DNA of 52,128 bases, from positions 1-52,128 of the forward strand of contig CASGAQ010000008.1 of the NCBI GenBank assembly GCA_949299535.1, read 5' to 3'. Below are positions 9,863-18,252 of the stretch, piece after piece. Origin of the DNA: an uncultured Eubacteriales bacterium. GTDB taxonomy: Bacteria; Bacillota; Clostridia; Oscillospirales; CAG-272. Numbering within the stretch: the first letter of the stretch is position 1; each line of letters opens with the position of its first letter. The translations under genes were made by a program, and so were the position numbers. The notes below the pieces were generated by a model, which saw nothing but the letters and a program-made list of their open reading frames with translations, searched no databases and was not told the origin of the DNA.

Positions 9863-11260
9863 ATGAGAAACTCTAAAAGAATTATTCTGCGCGCGGTAGC
9901 TTTGCTGTTATTGCTCGCAATATCCGCAACGGCTCTCTGTTCCTGCGGAAAAAAACCGGGCGAAGTAACTGTTGCCAAGACGGAAAACTTTACGGTTACA
10001 GCCGGAATGCTGGCATATTCGCTCTATGACACATATTATTACTACATAAATTACTATGGAGAAGATGTTCTTTCTTCTTACTTCGGATTGGATACTTCCT
10101 TATCGCTGCGCGACCAGTATTACAACAAAGAGGAAGGTCAGACATGGTTCGATATATTCCTTGAAGACGCTCTCTATAACGGGTTTGTAAGCGCTCTTTC
10201 TCTCTGCGAGGCGGCTCTCAAGGATGGAATAGAGCTCAATTCCGTAGACAATCAATATATAAACAATGAAATAGAAGAAATCGCCGCTATGGCAAAAGAA
10301 GAAGCTATGACGACCGAAGAATATATCGAAGCGTTGTACGGAAAGGGTGTTACAGAGCAGGATATACGCGAATCTCTGAAAATCTATCGTCTTGCAAACA
10401 AAAAACTATACAAAGACTATGAGCTTGCCGAGGTTACTGACGAGGACATAGACAAATATGTTTCCGAAGATCCCGACTCATATCTTTGCCGTGATGTAAA
10501 ATACTTCATACTCACTCTTTCCAATGAAGCGGAAAAAAATGCGGAGATAAAAACATATGCGGAAAAAATAGCTTCTGCAAAAACCGAAGAGGATTTTGAG
10601 ACATATGTAAATGAATTTTTGGCATCTGAATATTGCGTTGATAAAGAGGAGAAGCTTTCTTCTCAATATTATCAGAATAAAGGCAAGGACGATGACAAAA
10701 CAGAGTTTGAAAAATGGCTGTTCGCAGAAGATACTGCCGTAGGCGCGACATATCTTCTTGAAAACAGCACTAATTATACTGTTTATATGACAACATCAGA
10801 ACCCGCCCTTGATTCCAGCGAAACGAGAAACATTTATCATATATTATTCTCAGGCGATATCTACAACGGCGATACAAATGCTGAAACATTGGCAAACAAT
10901 GTATATAACGAATGGAAAAACGGCGGAGGATCCCTTGAAAGATTCAAAGAACTTGCTTTTGAATATACAACGGATTATGCGAGCGCATATACCGGAGGGT
11001 ATTATGCAAACGTTGCTGTCGGCGACCTTATTGAAGAACTCGACGAGTGGCTTTTTGACGAAAGAAATGTCGGAGATTCTGCCGTTATCAAGACTGATTA
11101 CGGTTTTCATATCATCTACTATGCAGGAGAGGGCGAGCCTTACTGGAAAGTTCCGGTAATACAGGCTTTGAAAGATGAAGTTTCAGCTGATCTTATGGAA
11201 GAATATGATGAACTTTATCAGGTAGAAGTTTTTGATAATAAGTTTAAATATGTTCCGTAA
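9863..11260 (+). CDS. lipoprotein with parvulin-type peptidyl-prolyl isomerase domain (PrsA-like)
   Basis: 465 residues. Signal peptide: RNSKR, a hydrophobic run, and lipobox LCSC with the lipid Cys at residue 28, so it should be anchored on the outer face of the membrane. The C-terminal 110 residues (about 320-430) form a PpiC/rotamase domain: RNIYHILFSG at its start, SAYTGGYYANVAVGDLI in the middle and KTDYGFHIIYYAGE at its end, the HIL/GFHII pattern of parvulins. The preceding part resembles the SurA/PrsA chaperone N-domain. It probably folds exported proteins. The ribosome site GAAAGGAAA precedes ATG 9863. It is monocistronic, with a terminator directly after it. Confidence 0.85.
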   Translation: MRNSKRIILRAVALLLLLAISATALCSCGKKPGEVTVAKTENFTVTAGMLAYSLYDTYYYYINYYGEDVLSSYFGLDTSLSLRDQYYNKEEGQTWFDIFLEDALYNGFVSALSLCEAALKDGIELNSVDNQYINNEIEEIAAMAKEEAMTTEEYIEALYGKGVTEQDIRESLKIYRLANKKLYKDYELAEVTDEDIDKYVSEDPDSYLCRDVKYFILTLSNEAEKNAEIKTYAEKIASAKTEEDFETYVNEFLASEYCVDKEEKLSSQYYQNKGKDDDKTEFEKWLFAEDTAVGATYLLENSTNYTVYMTTSEPALDSSETRNIYHILFSGDIYNGDTNAETLANNVYNEWKNGGGSLERFKELAFEYTTDYASAYTGGYYANVAVGDLIEELDEWLFDERNVGDSAVIKTDYGFHIIYYAGEGEPYWKVPVIQALKDEVSADLMEEYDELYQVEVFDNKFKYVP

Positions 11261-11562
11261 ACACTTATGGAACATTTACAGAAAAAAGCACATCAAGCGT
11301 GCTTTTTTCTTTTTAATTATATATTGATTTTTTTTCGTTATACTGATAAAATACTATATAAGTGAGTTAGCCGCCATGGTCAATATAAATAAAATGGCGA
11401 GAAAAAACGCATATAGATTAAAGATAAAAAATTGTGTTTTCGATACATTTACAGCGGTTTTGGGAAACACTCATATTGCTGATGGGAACACTTTTTAATA
11501 TTTATATTTTTTATTTTTGTTATATAGATTGATTTTGGTCAAGTCATTACGGAGGAAAATTA
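11261..11562 (+). promoter_or_regulatory. intergenic region with promoter and long leader of the suf pair
   Basis: This 302-nt stretch holds the upstream terminator, then a promoter TTGATT-17-TAAAAT (11324-11352) and a leader of about 200 nt before sufC. The leader contains a CGCCAT/ATGGCG hairpin (about 11372-11398). It also holds a 40-codon open frame (11376-11498) with no convincing ribosome site, which I do not call a gene. I recognise no known riboswitch. Confidence 0.45.
11282..11310 (+). terminator. Rho-independent terminator after the PPIase lipoprotein gene
   Basis: AAAAAAGCAC, a short loop (ATCAAGC), then GTGCTTTTTT and more T: a compact hairpin with a strong T-run about 20 nt after the stop codon. 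Confidence 0.85.
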
Positions 11563-12291
11563 ATGCTTGAATTAAAAAATATTTCATGGAGCATACCTAA
11601 CGGTAGAACCGTTTTAAAAAATATCGATTTTCCCATACCTGATGGTAGACTTGTTGTTATAACAGGTCCTAACGGAAGCGGAAAGACCACTTTGGCAAAG
11701 ATAATAGCCGGATTGGAAAAACCTTCTTTGGGACAGATTCTCCTGGACGGAGAAGATATTACACCGCTCGATATCACGGAGCGAGCAAAAAGAGGTATAA
11801 GTTTTGCTTTCCAACAGCCCGTGCGCTTTAAAGGGATAACAGTTCGTGATATTTTGGAACTTTCTGCCGGTAGAGAACTAAATCAGGTAGAACTTTGCGA
11901 CCTGCTTGGCAAGGTAGGTCTTTGCACACGAGATTATATAAACAGAGAAGTTAACGCCGCTCTTTCCGGCGGTGAGATAAAAAGAATAGAGATCGCCACC
12001 GTTCTTGCCAGAGGTACGGCATATTCTGTTTTCGATGAACCGGAAGCGGGAATCGATCTTTGGAGTTTCAGCGGTCTTATCAAAGTTTTTGAAGACCTCA
12101 AGAAAAATGAAAAGGGAACGCAGATAATAATATCTCATCAAGAACGTATACTCAATATCGCAGATGAGATAGTAGTCATTGCCGACGGCGTTATCCGCGA
12201 TATGGGTGAGCGCGATAAAATTCTCCCCAAACTTCTTGCAAGCGACAAAACCGTAGGGGAATGTCCCGTTGAAAGGAGGATATCAAAATGA
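11563..12291 (+). CDS. sufC: SufC-type Fe-S cluster scaffold ATPase
   Basis: 242 residues, a cytoplasmic ABC ATPase that drives conformational change in the SufB scaffold during Fe-S cluster assembly. Walker A GPNGSGKT (residues 36-43), Q-loop in FAFQQPVRF, signature LSGGE (about 133) and the SufC-specific Walker B with VFDEPEAGID (about 156-165). An ideal GGAGG precedes the ATG. It overlaps the next gene by four bases (ATGA), so translation is coupled. There is no sufS, sufU or sufD in the window. A two-gene CB arrangement is what has been described as the minimal or ancestral SMS (SmsCB) system, and that is how I read it. Confidence 0.9.
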   Translation: MLELKNISWSIPNGRTVLKNIDFPIPDGRLVVITGPNGSGKTTLAKIIAGLEKPSLGQILLDGEDITPLDITERAKRGISFAFQQPVRFKGITVRDILELSAGRELNQVELCDLLGKVGLCTRDYINREVNAALSGGEIKRIEIATVLARGTAYSVFDEPEAGIDLWSFSGLIKVFEDLKKNEKGTQIIISHQERILNIADEIVVIADGVIRDMGERDKILPKLLASDKTVGECPVERRISK

Positions 12292-13205
12292 ATGAAACAG
12301 CAAACGAACTTTTAAAGACCGTTACCGATGTCGACGGCGATTTTAAGGGTGCATATAATATAAGAATAAACGGCGCCTGCGCGAGCAGACAGTCTACGGA
12401 ACATATAAAACTTGAAACAAAACCTGACGCTCCCGGACTGGTCGTAACGGTAGACGCAGACACTGTCGGAGAAACGGTATATGTGCCGGCATGTGTCACG
12501 GCAGGCGGCGTGGACGACCTTGTTTATAATGACTTTTATATCGGAGAAAATGCCGATGTTGTTATAGTAGCCGGATGCGGAGTTCACAGCGACGATTCTG
12601 CCGACGCTAAGCACAACGGCATACACCGTTTCTTTCTTCGCAAGGGGGCAAAAGTTCTCTACAAGGAAAAGCATATAGGTACGGGAAAAGGCGCCGGTGC
12701 CAAACGCATAAATCCCGTGACAGATGCTTATCTTGATGAAGATTCCGTACTTACGATGGATACCATACAGCTTTCCGGAGTCGATACGACGGAAAGAAAA
12801 ACGACTGCCAAACTGGCGGAAAACGCAAAGATAGTTGTAAGAGAAAGACTTCTAACCGACGGCGAGGAATACGCCAAGACTGATTTCGAAGTTACGTTGG
12901 AAGGAAAAAACTCAGGCGCAGATATAGTTTCCCGTTCAGTTGCAAGGGGTAATTCCAGACAGGAATATTCTTCGCTTATCATAGGCAAAGCTCCTTGTAT
13001 AGGCCACACGGAGTGCGATGCCATTTTGGCGGGAAACGGAAAAGTTTATGCTTCTCCCTCACTTGATGCCGAACATGAGGACGCTTCTCTTATCCATGAA
13101 GCAGCCATAGGAAAAATTGCCGGCGAACAGATACTCAAGTTTCGCACTCTCGGTCTTACGGAAGCTGAGGCAGAGGAGAAAATCATAATGGGATTTTTGA
13201 AATAA
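12288..13205 (+). CDS. sufB: short SufB/SufD-family Fe-S scaffold protein (SmsB-like)
   Basis: 305 residues, much shorter than the 430-490 of classical SufB/SufD. It consists essentially of the right-handed beta-helix core plus the C-terminal helices. The C-terminal signature is clear: GHTECDAIL (about 240-248), IHEAAIGKIAGEQI (about 270) and LTEAEAEEKIIMGF. The Cys in TECD matches the position of the sulfur-accepting Cys of SufB proteins, and the His of HEAA is the family's conserved one. It overlaps sufC by ATGA. As the only B/D-type subunit it would have to form a homodimeric scaffold on SufC, as proposed for SMS systems; that is inference from family knowledge. Confidence 0.87.
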   Translation: MNETANELLKTVTDVDGDFKGAYNIRINGACASRQSTEHIKLETKPDAPGLVVTVDADTVGETVYVPACVTAGGVDDLVYNDFYIGENADVVIVAGCGVHSDDSADAKHNGIHRFFLRKGAKVLYKEKHIGTGKGAGAKRINPVTDAYLDEDSVLTMDTIQLSGVDTTERKTTAKLAENAKIVVRERLLTDGEEYAKTDFEVTLEGKNSGADIVSRSVARGNSRQEYSSLIIGKAPCIGHTECDAILAGNGKVYASPSLDAEHEDASLIHEAAIGKIAGEQILKFRTLGLTEAEAEEKIIMGFLK

Positions 13206-13220
13206 AACGCAATATATGAA

Positions 13221-13257
13221 CAAAAATCGTCATTTTAACAAGAAACGGTGGTTTTTA
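13221..13257 (+). terminator. weak terminator-like hairpin after the suf pair
   Basis: AAAAATCGTC can pair with GGTGGTTTTT using G-U pairs, and a short T-run follows. It is weak and lies between sufB and the proB promoter. Confidence 0.35.
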
Positions 13258-13270
13258 TTGTTACAGTCTA

Positions 13271-13299
13271 TTGAAAAAGTTCAGTTATTATGCTATTAT
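13271..13299 (+). promoter_or_regulatory. promoter of proBAC
   Basis: TTGAAA (13271-13276), 17 nt, TATTAT (13294-13299). The promoter lies inside the region that an over-extended proB frame would cover, which supports the downstream proB start at 13349. Confidence 0.6.
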
Positions 13300-13348
13300 A
13301 ATAGACAATAAATTTCTAAAAGAAATATTGAAAATAAAGGATAGGAAA

Positions 13349-14122
13349 ATGAAAATCGTCGTAAAAATTGGTACATCTACTTTGGCATATCCCACATACA
13401 GACTTAATATTCGTCTGGTGGAGGAGCTTTGTAAAACCCTCAGCGATCTCAAAAACGCAGGACATGAGATAGTTATCGTTTCCTCAGGCGCTATCGCCAT
13501 GGGTACTGGCAAACTTATGCTTTCTTCGCGTCCTAAAGATACTCCGACAAAGCAGGCTGCAGCTGCGGTAGGACAATGCGAACTTATGTATACCTATGAC
13601 AAACAGTTTTCGGACTATAATCACACTGTGGGACAGATACTTCTCAATAACTCTGACGTTCAAAACGAAGAAAGGCATAACAATTTTCAAAATACAATCA
13701 CTCGTATGCTTGAACTCGGAGTTATTCCGATAATAAATGAAAACGATACCGTTTCTACTGAAGAAATACTGATAGGAGATAACGATACTCTTTCCGCCGT
13801 TATCGCTGCAAGCATAAAGGCAGACGTTCTTGTGATACTTTCCGATATAGACGGTCTTTATACGGCAGACCCGCACAAAGACAGCAATGCAAAGCTTATA
13901 TCGGTCGTAGAAGAGATAACGCCTGAGATATTTGCTATTGCGACAGGAAGCGATTCCGAACTCGGCACGGGCGGAATGATCACAAAGATAAATGCGGCGC
14001 AGATATGCAACGAAGCCGGCACAGACATGATAATCACAAACGGCAGGGATCTTTCTTCCCTTTATACCATTGCAGATGGCGGAAGCGTAGGCACCAGATT
14101 TATCGGAAAGAAGGCAGAATGA
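13349..14122 (+). CDS. proB: glutamate 5-kinase
   Basis: 257 residues. It phosphorylates the gamma-carboxylate of glutamate, the first step of proline synthesis. Amino-acid-kinase fold: VVKIGTST at the N-terminus, IVSSGAIAMG (about 48), the INENDTVS and DNDTLSA substrate motifs, then SDIDGLYTADP and LGTGGMITK, where glutamate and ATP bind. There is no C-terminal PUA domain, so it is the short type. ATG 13349 has AAAGGATAGG directly upstream. A frame 26 codons longer is open but would overlap the promoter. It leads a three-gene operon; proA follows one base after the stop. Confidence 0.93.
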   Translation: MKIVVKIGTSTLAYPTYRLNIRLVEELCKTLSDLKNAGHEIVIVSSGAIAMGTGKLMLSSRPKDTPTKQAAAAVGQCELMYTYDKQFSDYNHTVGQILLNNSDVQNEERHNNFQNTITRMLELGVIPIINENDTVSTEEILIGDNDTLSAVIAASIKADVLVILSDIDGLYTADPHKDSNAKLISVVEEITPEIFAIATGSDSELGTGGMITKINAAQICNEAGTDMIITNGRDLSSLYTIADGGSVGTRFIGKKAE

Positions 14123-14123
14123 T

Positions 14124-15380
14124 ATGACGACTCATGAAATACTTCTCTCGGCGGCTTCGGTAAGACCGATGCTATCGCTTTTGACCGAAGCAAAGAAAAA
14201 CGAAGCTTTGGCTAAAATGGCAGATTCACTCATTGCGGATACCGAAGATATTCTTGCGGCGAATGAAAAAGATATAGAAAATGCAAAAGGACATATATCG
14301 GATGTAATGATAGACCGTTTGGCACTTGATGAAAAACGTATATTAGGTATGGCTGATGGTATCCGCGCTCTTATTGAACTTGACGATCCGGTCGGCAGGA
14401 TTCTTTCTGAACATAAAACGCGCGCAGGACTTACTGTACGCAAAGTTTCCGTTCCTTTCGGAGTTATCGCCGTTATTTATGAAAGCCGTCCCAACGTGAC
14501 AAGCGACGCGGCGGCTCTTGCGCTGAAAAGTTCCAATGCTTGTGTACTTCGTTCCGGCAAGGAAGCTTTTCTTACTTCCAACGCCATAGTAAAAGCTTTA
14601 AGAAAAGGACTTGTTGCCTCAGACCTTCCCGAGAATCTTATAAATCTGATACAGGATACATCACGTGCGAGCGCAAATGAGATAATGACTGCGACAGGTC
14701 TTGTCGACCTTTTGATACCACGCGGCGGTGCAGGACTTATAAATTCTTGCGTAGAAAATGCAAAAGTGCCGTGTATTCAGACAGGCACGGGAATATGTCA
14801 CATCTATGTTGATGACAGCGCAAGATTCGATATGGCGCTCGATATCATTGAAAACGCCAAAACGAGCAGACCATCCGTTTGCAACGCAGAGGAAGTTTTA
14901 CTTGTAAGTGAAAAGATAGCAAAAGAATTTCTGCCAATACTTAAAGCCAGACTGGTTGACAAAAGAATATCTGAAGGGAAGATTCCCGTAGAACTTCGTC
15001 TTTGTGAAAGAGCAGCTGATATTATTGAAGGAACCTCGGCATCCGAAGTTGATTTTGATACCGAATTTCTTGATTATATACTCGCGGTAAAGGTCGTTCG
15101 CAATGTTGATGAAGCCATTTCTCACATATCAGAGCATTCAACGAAACACAGCGACGCCATAATAACGGAAAATTCACAAAATGCCGATATTTTTGTCAAA
15201 TCCGTTGACAGTGCCGCAGTATATGTCAATGCATCGACACGTTTTACCGACGGCGGAGAATTTGGACTTGGTTGTGAAATGGGAATTTCCACACAGAAAC
15301 TTCATGCACGCGGTCCCATGGGACTTGCAGAGCTTACCGCATATAAATATGTTATTTTAGGCAATGGTCAAATAAGGTGA
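14124..15380 (+). CDS. proA: gamma-glutamyl phosphate reductase
   Basis: 418 residues, an NADPH-dependent reductase of the aldehyde dehydrogenase fold that turns gamma-glutamyl phosphate into glutamate semialdehyde (which cyclises to pyrroline-5-carboxylate). Visible family motifs are IYESRPNVTSDAAAL (about 113-127), LRSGKEA, LIPRGGAGLI and RPSVCNAEEVL (about 250-260), which contains the catalytic Cys, and near the C-terminus STRFTDGGEFGLG. It starts one base after proB, with AAGG inside the proB end as ribosome site. Confidence 0.95.
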   Translation: MTTHEILLSAASVRPMLSLLTEAKKNEALAKMADSLIADTEDILAANEKDIENAKGHISDVMIDRLALDEKRILGMADGIRALIELDDPVGRILSEHKTRAGLTVRKVSVPFGVIAVIYESRPNVTSDAAALALKSSNACVLRSGKEAFLTSNAIVKALRKGLVASDLPENLINLIQDTSRASANEIMTATGLVDLLIPRGGAGLINSCVENAKVPCIQTGTGICHIYVDDSARFDMALDIIENAKTSRPSVCNAEEVLLVSEKIAKEFLPILKARLVDKRISEGKIPVELRLCERAADIIEGTSASEVDFDTEFLDYILAVKVVRNVDEAISHISEHSTKHSDAIITENSQNADIFVKSVDSAAVYVNASTRFTDGGEFGLGCEMGISTQKLHARGPMGLAELTAYKYVILGNGQIR

Positions 15381-15395
15381 GGAGATAATATCGAC

Positions 15396-16205
15396 ATGCA
15401 AAATATAAAGATAGGGTTTATCGGCATCGGAAACATGGGAGGCGCGCTTGCCGCCGCAGTAAGCCGTGCCGTTGATAACAAAAATGTTTTTCTTGCAGAC
15501 AAGAACGCGGAAAAAGCCTTTGATCTTGCGAAAAAACTCGGTTGTGTTTTTGCTGATAATAAATCCGTTGCTTCTTCCTGCGATTATATTTTTCTGGGCG
15601 TCAAGCCGCAGATGATGTCGGAAATGCTTGAAGAGATAGCGCCTGTCCTTTCTTCAAGAACAAACAAATTTACGCTTATTACGATGGCGGCAGGCGTTAA
15701 AACAGAAAGGATATCGTCGATACTCGGCAAAGAATATCCCATAATACGTATAATGCCCAATACTGCAGTCGAGGTAGGCGAGGGTATGGTTTTATATACG
15801 GTAAACGAATATGTCGGCACAGAGGCTGAAAATGACTTTCTTTCGTTTATGAATATGACCGGCAAACTTGATAAGTTGCCGGAAAGTCTTATTGATGCCG
15901 GAAGCGCTGTTTCCGGTTGCGGTCCTGCTTTTGTTTATATGTTTATAGAGGCTCTTGCGGACGGCGGCGTAAAGTGCGGTCTTCCCAGAGCTTCAGCTGT
16001 AAAATATGCGGAACAAACTCTCATAGGTGCGGCAAGACTCGCCATGGAGAGCGGAAGACATCCGGAGGAGTTGAAAGACGCTGTTTGCAGTCCTGCCGGA
16101 AGCACTATCGAAGGCTGTTTTGAATTGGAAAAAGGCGGGTTCAGAGCAGCTGTAATAGAAGCTGTTTCAAAATCATTTTACAGAACAAAAGAATTGGGAA
16201 AATGA
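15396..16205 (+). CDS. proC: pyrroline-5-carboxylate reductase
   Basis: 269 residues. It reduces pyrroline-5-carboxylate to proline with NAD(P)H. Rossmann motif GFIGIGNMGGAL (residues 7-18), FLGVKPQ (about 66), IRIMPNTAVEVGEG (about 117) and the C-terminal signature DAVCSPAGSTIEG. The ribosome site GGTGAGGAG overlaps the proA stop. It is the last gene of proBAC, so the whole glutamate-to-proline route is encoded in one transcript. Confidence 0.95.
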   Translation: MQNIKIGFIGIGNMGGALAAAVSRAVDNKNVFLADKNAEKAFDLAKKLGCVFADNKSVASSCDYIFLGVKPQMMSEMLEEIAPVLSSRTNKFTLITMAAGVKTERISSILGKEYPIIRIMPNTAVEVGEGMVLYTVNEYVGTEAENDFLSFMNMTGKLDKLPESLIDAGSAVSGCGPAFVYMFIEALADGGVKCGLPRASAVKYAEQTLIGAARLAMESGRHPEELKDAVCSPAGSTIEGCFELEKGGFRAAVIEAVSKSFYRTKELGK

Positions 16206-16232
16206 TTCTTGACTGAGTTTATTTGAATAATA

Positions 16233-16278
16233 TAAAAAACATAGCGGTTCATTAAAAATGATACTGCTATGTTTTTTG
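16233..16278. terminator. bidirectional terminator between proC and mnmM
   Basis: AAAAAACATAGC pairs with GCTATGTTTTTT around a partly paired loop. A-run and T-run on opposite sides let it serve both the proBAC transcript (+) and the thrC-thrB-kinase-mnmM transcript (-). Confidence 0.85.
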
Positions 16279-16289
16279 TATTTCGGATA

Positions 16290-16841
16290 TTATTTTTTCT
16301 CTATCAGAAAGAAGAACGGAGATGTGGGTGAATTTACTATTTTGAATTTGGTGGCGCAAAATAAACGTCGGTCGAGCGTTGAAAGAAAATCTTCGATAAG
16401 ATTGCCTTCGACAGTGCCTTCCACGTGTCCGGGATAGACTGCACACAATATCGCGCCGTCGGGCGCAAGAAGTTCTATGCCGGCAGTCATTGCCTGAAGG
16501 CTGGTTTGATGCAGCGTCGTTATGGTCTTATCTCCTCCCGGCAGATATCCGAGATTGAACATACCGGCGCATATCGGTTCTTTAACATAATTTTTTACAT
16601 TATGGTGTGAGTCCAAAATAAGAGTATAGTTTTTATCGGCGTTTTCCTTTTCAAGCAGTTTTGCAGTCGATTCAATAGCTTCCTTTTGAATGTCGAAAGC
16701 ATAAACCTTTCCGTTTTTGCCTACGGCTTTTGAAAGCCAAAGGGTATCATGCCCGTTTCCCATTGTAAAATCGACGACGGTGCCGCCTTCTTTAATGTGG
16801 GAAGATATAAACTGTTTTTCGATTTTCAGCAGATCTATCAT
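16290..16841 (-). CDS. mnmM: tRNA 5-aminomethyl-2-thiouridine methyltransferase, MnmM/YtqB family
   Basis: 183 residues, a class I SAM-dependent methyltransferase. The SAM-binding loop VVDFTMGNGHDTLWLS lies at about 22-37, the ribose-binding Asp in VYAFDIQ (about 50), and the family motif is MFNLGYLPGGDKTI (about 94-107). This signature belongs to the YtqB group, which in Gram-positives makes mnm5s2U34 in tRNA. It is the last gene of the minus-strand operon that starts with thrC, 20 nt after the P-loop kinase gene. It has no obvious link to threonine synthesis and probably just shares the transcript. Confidence 0.82.
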   Translation of the reverse strand: MIDLLKIEKQFISSHIKEGGTVVDFTMGNGHDTLWLSKAVGKNGKVYAFDIQKEAIESTAKLLEKENADKNYTLILDSHHNVKNYVKEPICAGMFNLGYLPGGDKTITTLHQTSLQAMTAGIELLAPDGAILCAVYPGHVEGTVEGNLIEDFLSTLDRRLFCATKFKIVNSPTSPFFFLIEKK

Positions 16842-16861
16842 TATTTTTTCCTTTGTTTTAT

Positions 16862-17356
16862 TTATAATCGTTCTATTTCCTCAGCGACTTGCTGAATCGT
16901 TTTAAATGTGGTATCGAGTTTTATGGTATTAAGATGTGAATAATTGCCTATTCGAGCTGTGCTGCGTTCTATAATATCGGATGAACGAAGTCCTTTTGCT
17001 ATATCTTCTGCAAGTCTGGAGCGTAACTCATTTTCCGAACAGACAAGGGAAATATTTTTCACATTGCATTTGAAAGTATCAAGTTTTTCCATAATACTGT
17101 CTATAATGCTTTGCTCATGCATGACCCAACAGAATATTATGTTATCATACGCGGAACATTTTATAAAATTTGAGAGAAGGTGAGATATATTGTCGAGAAC
17201 CATGGCTTTTGTTTCTTCTGTTACTTGAAATGGGTCAGAGTTCCAACACCAATCTCCGTCGAGAAAAACACTGTTGCGGAGTTTTCTTTTTAAAACTTGG
17301 CATACAGCGGTTTTTCCTACTCCCATAGTTCCGCCTATCATATACAATGTCTTCAT
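16862..17356 (-). CDS. P-loop nucleotide kinase-like protein of unknown substrate
   Basis: 164 residues. N-terminal Walker A GGTMGVGKTAVCQ (about residues 8-20), then FLDGDWCWNSDPF, an Asp-Gly-Asp-Trp motif typical of small AAA/zeta-toxin-like or shikimate-kinase-like P-loop phosphotransferases. A lid-like Arg-rich segment RSRLAEDIAKGLRSSD follows at about 110-125. There are no membrane segments. The start ATG overlaps the thrB stop by four bases (ATGA), so translation is coupled to homoserine kinase. I cannot name its substrate. The coupling suggests a role near threonine or tRNA metabolism, but that is inference. Confidence 0.65.
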   Translation of the reverse strand: MKTLYMIGGTMGVGKTAVCQVLKRKLRNSVFLDGDWCWNSDPFQVTEETKAMVLDNISHLLSNFIKCSAYDNIIFCWVMHEQSIIDSIMEKLDTFKCNVKNISLVCSENELRSRLAEDIAKGLRSSDIIERSTARIGNYSHLNTIKLDTTFKTIQQVAEEIERL

Positions 17357-18252
17357 TTAATAAATTTCTTTCGATGTTTGATTATCGATGCGCCGCGGAA
17401 GTCAACGGAAAGAGGATATACTTGCCAATTGTTCGGCAGTTCTTTCAGATTTTCGCGCAGGAGCTTGGAAACATCTTTATCTGATATGCACATACATGTG
17501 GAGCCGGAACCACTGATAAAAAAGACCGGTGCGCCGGAAAGTTTTGCTGCTTCTTTTGCTTTATCATAGTCTTGAATGAGGGATTCGCGGTAAGGCTGAT
17601 GCAGTCTGTCTGTAAGCGCAGGAATCAGAAGCGGTATATTTCCGGTTTCGAGAGCCTTTATAAGAATTGCCGAGTGAGAAAGATTATAAACCGCGTCTGC
17701 TCTGGAATAAGTTTGAGGAAGTACGGAGCGAGCCGTCGCGGTTTTGACTTCAAAATCAGGAATAAGAGCGCAGAAATGAAGCCTTTCCGAAATTCGGTAT
17801 TTTACAGTATAAACTTTTCCTTCGTGGAGCATTGACGCGGTAAAACCGCCTAAAAGCGCAGGAGCAAGATTGTCTGCATGACCTTCCATGGGTGCACATA
17901 TATTTAAAAGCTGAAGCTTTGAAAAATGGCAGTCGAGAATCTCGTTAGCGGCTACTGCTCCCGCCGCGATAAGCGCGGCTGAAGAACCAAGTCCTCTTGC
18001 GACGGGAACGTTGCAAGAGAAAGATATATGGAGTCCTCCGACATTTTTTCCTGCGGCATCGGCTACTCTTTTATATGCCTCATAGCAGATGTTATGCTCA
18101 TTCTGATATTTTTTTGCGCAACCGGAAAATGAAATTCCGTTTTCTTTTTCCGTAAATTCAAATATATTATAAAGATTGAACGCTATCCCCAAGGAATCAA
18201 ATCCCGGGCCTATGTTTGCGCTTGTTGCCGGAACGCGCACTTTAACTTTCAT
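17353..18252 (-). CDS. thrB: homoserine kinase
   Basis: 299 residues, a GHMP kinase that makes O-phosphohomoserine. N-terminus KVRVPATSANIGPGFDSLGI, the ATP-binding motif PVARGLGSSAALIAAG (about 83-98) and the C-terminal glycine motif FISGSGSTCM. ATG 18252 has GGAGG seven bases upstream, and ATGA overlaps the thrC stop, so it is preferred over the six-codon longer frame. The order thrC-thrB places both last steps of threonine synthesis on one transcript. Confidence 0.94.
   Translation of the reverse strand: MKVKVRVPATSANIGPGFDSLGIAFNLYNIFEFTEKENGISFSGCAKKYQNEHNICYEAYKRVADAAGKNVGGLHISFSCNVPVARGLGSSAALIAAGAVAANEILDCHFSKLQLLNICAPMEGHADNLAPALLGGFTASMLHEGKVYTVKYRISERLHFCALIPDFEVKTATARSVLPQTYSRADAVYNLSHSAILIKALETGNIPLLIPALTDRLHQPYRESLIQDYDKAKEAAKLSGAPVFFISGSGSTCMCISDKDVSKLLRENLKELPNNWQVYPLSVDFRGASIIKHRKKFIK

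Noticed and set aside
11376..11498. 40-codon frame in the suf leader
   Set aside because: No ribosome site, no recognisable product, sits in a likely structured leader.
13206..13348. T-box or proline leader before proB; likewise for hom, thrC and asd
   Set aside because: Leaders are 40-60 nt and lack any T-box, specifier or riboswitch core.
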